A stretch of DNA of 34,633 nt from an uncultured Bacilli bacterium (lineage in GTDB: Bacteria > Bacillota_I > Bacilli_A > RF39 > UBA660): assembly GCA_934101115.1 (NCBI GenBank), contig CAKOPW010000015.1, positions 1-34,633 on the forward strand, in the 5' to 3' direction. Below, piece by piece: positions 32,843 through 34,633 of the stretch; the first letter of the stretch is position 1, and each line of letters begins with the position of its first letter. The translations under genes were made by a program, and so were the position numbers. Under the pieces are notes generated by a model. It did no database searches and was not told where the DNA came from. It saw nothing but the letters and a program-made list of their open reading frames with translations.

Positions 32843-33211
32843 TTGAAAGATTGTATATTTTGTAAAATAATGGATAATGAAATTCCCTCATATACTATAT
32901 ATGAAGATGAAATCGTAAAAGTTTTTCTAGATGTTAATCCTGATACAACTGGACATATGCTAATTGTTCCTAAACAACATATATCAGATTTTCTAGAAAT
33001 AGATGATGCTACATTAACACATATTCATGATGTAGCAAAAAAAATGGGAGAACTTGCATATGATAAACTAAATTGTGATGGTTTAAAACTAGTAAACAAT
33101 CATGGAATTACTCAAATGGTAAAACATTATCATTTACATGTTATACCAATTTATAAAGAAGATAACGGAATCAAACCATTAGAAGATACATATAAACTTT
33201 TAACAAAGTAA
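32843..33211 (+). CDS. HIT family protein (nucleotide hydrolase)
   Basis: 122 residues of the histidine-triad family. It starts KDCIFCKIMDNEIPSYTIYE with CxxC (zinc-type in this subgroup). GHMLIVPKQH lies in the middle and the triad HYHLHV near residue 100. Members hydrolyse nucleotide phosphoramidates or dinucleotides. The start codon is TTG at 32843, six bases after GGTG; no ATG fits. TATAAT at 32821-32826 is a likely -10 box. Alone on the plus strand among minus-strand genes. Confidence 0.9.
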   Translation: MKDCIFCKIMDNEIPSYTIYEDEIVKVFLDVNPDTTGHMLIVPKQHISDFLEIDDATLTHIHDVAKKMGELAYDKLNCDGLKLVNNHGITQMVKHYHLHVIPIYKEDNGIKPLEDTYKLLTK

Positions 33212-33240
33212 AAAGCTAGCAAATTTGCTAGTTTTAATTT
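33212..33240. terminator. Terminator between the HIT gene and surface gene 3
   Basis: CTAGCAAATTTGCTAG is a perfect palindrome with A and T runs on its sides, and can serve both convergent genes. Confidence 0.7.
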
Positions 33241-33247
33241 GTCATAA

Positions 33248-34447
33248 TTACGCAATTCTAAATGCTGGAGAAATACCATTAAATCCATCAGCATAGATAC
33301 TGCTCCAAGCGCCATTATCGGTAACACTAAGAAAACCGGCTGTATTGCCAGAATCAACTGAACGCAACCACCAATATGAATTATTGCCTTTGTACTGCTT
33401 TATTGAACCTACATGTTTAAGTATTGTTGTATCTTGCTCTTTATAATAATCCAGTTCTTTTGTTGAACCAACTGATGTATCATAGTTAGAATATTCTGAA
33501 CTTGAAAAATCGCCATATATTTCTTCACTTGATAATAAATATAATTTATCTTTGGTTTCAAAGTTTGTTTCTCCTGATGTATTTCCATGTCCTGATATTA
33601 CTTTTGTTGAAACTATTACATTTTGTAGTTCACTTGGTAATACATTATATATAGTTCCATTAACATATGCACGTAATTCAGAATCTTTCCATCCGCCTAC
33701 ATTTGTTTTTATATTATTAAATTGCAGTTTCGTTATTATATCGACAAATTCAACTACAAATCCACATGCTGTTTCACTTGTTTCTCCATTTGTACATTCA
33801 CTCATGTTGGATATTCTTACTGTGTGGGTTCCTAAGGCTCCTAAGTCTACTTCTTTTGTATCTCCTACATTATATTTACTTGTATTCCCAGCATGCACAT
33901 TTGCTGCTATTGTAGACCAACTATCTTTTTGAAAAGCTGGTATTTCTTTTCCTATTGTATCTCTTTCTACGGCATTAAATTCTAATTTACACGTGTATTC
34001 TTCTGTAATACTCTCTGTTGATGTTTTATCTAGTGTAATTGTTAATGTCCCATTTACTGAACTTTTTGCTTTAACTACTGTTGCATCATTATCTAGTTTA
34101 TTTTTGATACTTGTGTATTTTGCTGTTGTTTCGTCCTTTGGTACACATGTAACACGCACTTCTGCATCATAGTTACTTGAATTATTTGTTACTTCATATG
34201 TTAGTACTGATGTTTGATTTAATGTTTTTAGTTCACTTGTTTCAAATGTTATTAGTTTCTTTGTATCATCTACTACCGATGAATATACATCCTTTCCATC
34301 TAGAGTTGCAGCTGTAAATATTACACTAAAATCTTCTTCATTTTCACTTATCTTTGCATTTCCATTTATTATTAATGTTGTACTTACTGCTGCAAATCCA
34401 ATTGACATCAAAATAATTGCTACTATAAACATGCTTTTCTTTTTCAT
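33248..34447 (-). CDS. Variable surface protein 3 (DUF6273-like C-terminal end)
   Basis: 399 residues, the same length and layout as the gene at 9575 and clearly similar over the whole protein: hydrophobic N-terminus, beta-rich region, then VGDTKEVDLGALGTH, CGFVVEFVDI and KLYLLSSEEIYGDF. The last 45 residues (WWLRS...ISPAFRIA) keep their ends but differ strongly between. The 3' segment is GC-rich and NNY-biased. The promoter contains a G8 tract, the longest of the three. Export and surface display are inferred from the N-terminus. Confidence 0.85.
   Translation of the reverse strand: MKKKSMFIVAIILMSIGFAAVSTTLIINGNAKISENEEDFSVIFTAATLDGKDVYSSVVDDTKKLITFETSELKTLNQTSVLTYEVTNNSSNYDAEVRVTCVPKDETTAKYTSIKNKLDNDATVVKAKSSVNGTLTITLDKTSTESITEEYTCKLEFNAVERDTIGKEIPAFQKDSWSTIAANVHAGNTSKYNVGDTKEVDLGALGTHTVRISNMSECTNGETSETACGFVVEFVDIITKLQFNNIKTNVGGWKDSELRAYVNGTIYNVLPSELQNVIVSTKVISGHGNTSGETNFETKDKLYLLSSEEIYGDFSSSEYSNYDTSVGSTKELDYYKEQDTTILKHVGSIKQYKGNNSYWWLRSVDSGNTAGFLSVTDNGAWSSIYADGFNGISPAFRIA
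33263..33378 (-). other. Putative DGR-type variable region 3
   Basis: After the WWLRS codons 25 of 28 codons end in C or T, and G+C is 28 of 60 in 33301-33360. Compared with region 1, changes lie mainly in the first two codon positions. Confidence 0.6.
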
Positions 34448-34470
34448 TTTTTACCTACTTTCTACTATTT

Positions 34471-34499
34471 TATTTTATAATACCCCCCCCGATTTTCAA
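34471..34499 (-). promoter_or_regulatory. Promoter with G8 tract, surface gene 3
   Basis: TTGAAA (34494-34499), ATC, eight G (34483-34490), TATTATAAAATAAAAT. With the first TAAAAT as -10 box the spacer is 16 bases here, 15 in copy 2 and 14 in copy 1. Confidence 0.65.
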
Positions 34500-34542
34500 G
34501 TCAATTAGAAATTTTTACTGATAATTTGTAAACAAAATGAAC

Positions 34543-34565
34543 AAAAAAAAGAGTTATTCACTCTT
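34543..34565 (-). terminator. Terminator of the gene at the right edge
   Basis: AAGAGT, GAATA, ACTCTT and T8 on the minus strand. Confidence 0.75.
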
Positions 34566-34633
34566 AATGTTCAAATCTCTTATCAGTAAATGTATGACCA
34601 TACAATAAAGCATATTTCTTTGACGTATTATAA
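34564..34633 (-). CDS. C-terminal end of a gene cut by the window edge
   Basis: Only the last 22 residues are inside the window (NTSKKYALLYGHTFTDKRFE, then H and TAA). The frame is open to the edge and is followed by a terminator. This is too little to identify the protein. Confidence 0.55.
   Translation of the reverse strand, partial: YNTSKKYALLYGHTFTDKRFEH

Noticed and set aside
1..34633. CRISPR array, tRNA or rRNA genes, transposase, integrase, DGR reverse transcriptase or template repeat
   Set aside because: I looked for regular repeats, RNA gene signatures, conserved motifs of these proteins and a non-coding copy of the variable ends, and found none in the window.

Overview
The window reads as a low-GC chromosome segment from an uncultured member of the Bacilli, probably one of the small-genome gut lineages near the Mollicutes (RF39-like). 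This is inferred from the AT-rich sequence, leader-controlled aminoacyl-tRNA synthetases, Bacilli-type primosome genes (dnaI next to a dnaB-like gene), RNase J, and the presence of spore genes (cotE, cse60). Most genes are on the minus strand. Shine-Dalgarno sites are often the GGTG(AT) part of GGAGGTGAT, and readable promoters have 17-base spacers.

Layout. 1-4.2 kb: rhomboid protease, rluD, lspA, a YlmC/YmxH PRC-barrel protein, an unknown protein and a PanE/ApbA-like dehydrogenase. 4.2-6.45 kb: a MATE exporter and a cytidylate-kinase-like protein behind a structured leader that resembles the mepA (guanidine-IV) riboswitch. 6.45-9.46 kb: leuS and a small membrane protein behind a Leu T-box. 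9.5-12.1 kb: the first of three variable surface-protein genes, inserted beside yidD with a displaced yidD 3' fragment downstream, then an RDD membrane protein. 12.1-15.9 kb: an EIIB-like protein without its cysteine, an unknown protein, tyrS and a frameshifted HAD phosphatase behind an unusually short Tyr T-box, and a membrane protein. 15.9-17.4 kb: the second variable surface gene and a candidate type I toxin-antitoxin locus. 17.4-22.6 kb: envelope proteins (YtxH, DUF948-like, acidic protein, lipoprotein), trmB, a MurJ/SpoVB-like flippase and cse60. 22.7-26.7 kb: an incomplete Tad/type II-secretion-like pilus set. 26.8-33.2 kb: dnaI, dnaB-like, an RNase J homologue with altered metal ligands, two tandem unknown paralogues, cotE and a HIT protein. 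33.2-34.6 kb: the third variable surface gene and the end of another gene.

The most interesting system is the dispersed surface-protein family at 9575-10774, 15992-16843 and 33248-34447. All three share an N-terminal export and beta-rich region. Each ends in a GC-rich 3' segment made almost wholly of NNY codons, the mark expected of adenine-directed mutagenesis by a diversity-generating retroelement (DGR). In two copies the segment sits in a C-type-lectin-like end (WWLRS...ISPAFRIA); in the third it sits in a different cysteine-rich end. No reverse transcriptase or template repeat is in the window, so these would be targets acting in trans. All three have a G tract (6, 7 and 8 bases) between a TTGAAA -35 box and an AT-rich -10 region, as expected for phase variation by slipped-strand mispairing. 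The family may therefore combine on/off switching with targeted sequence diversification.
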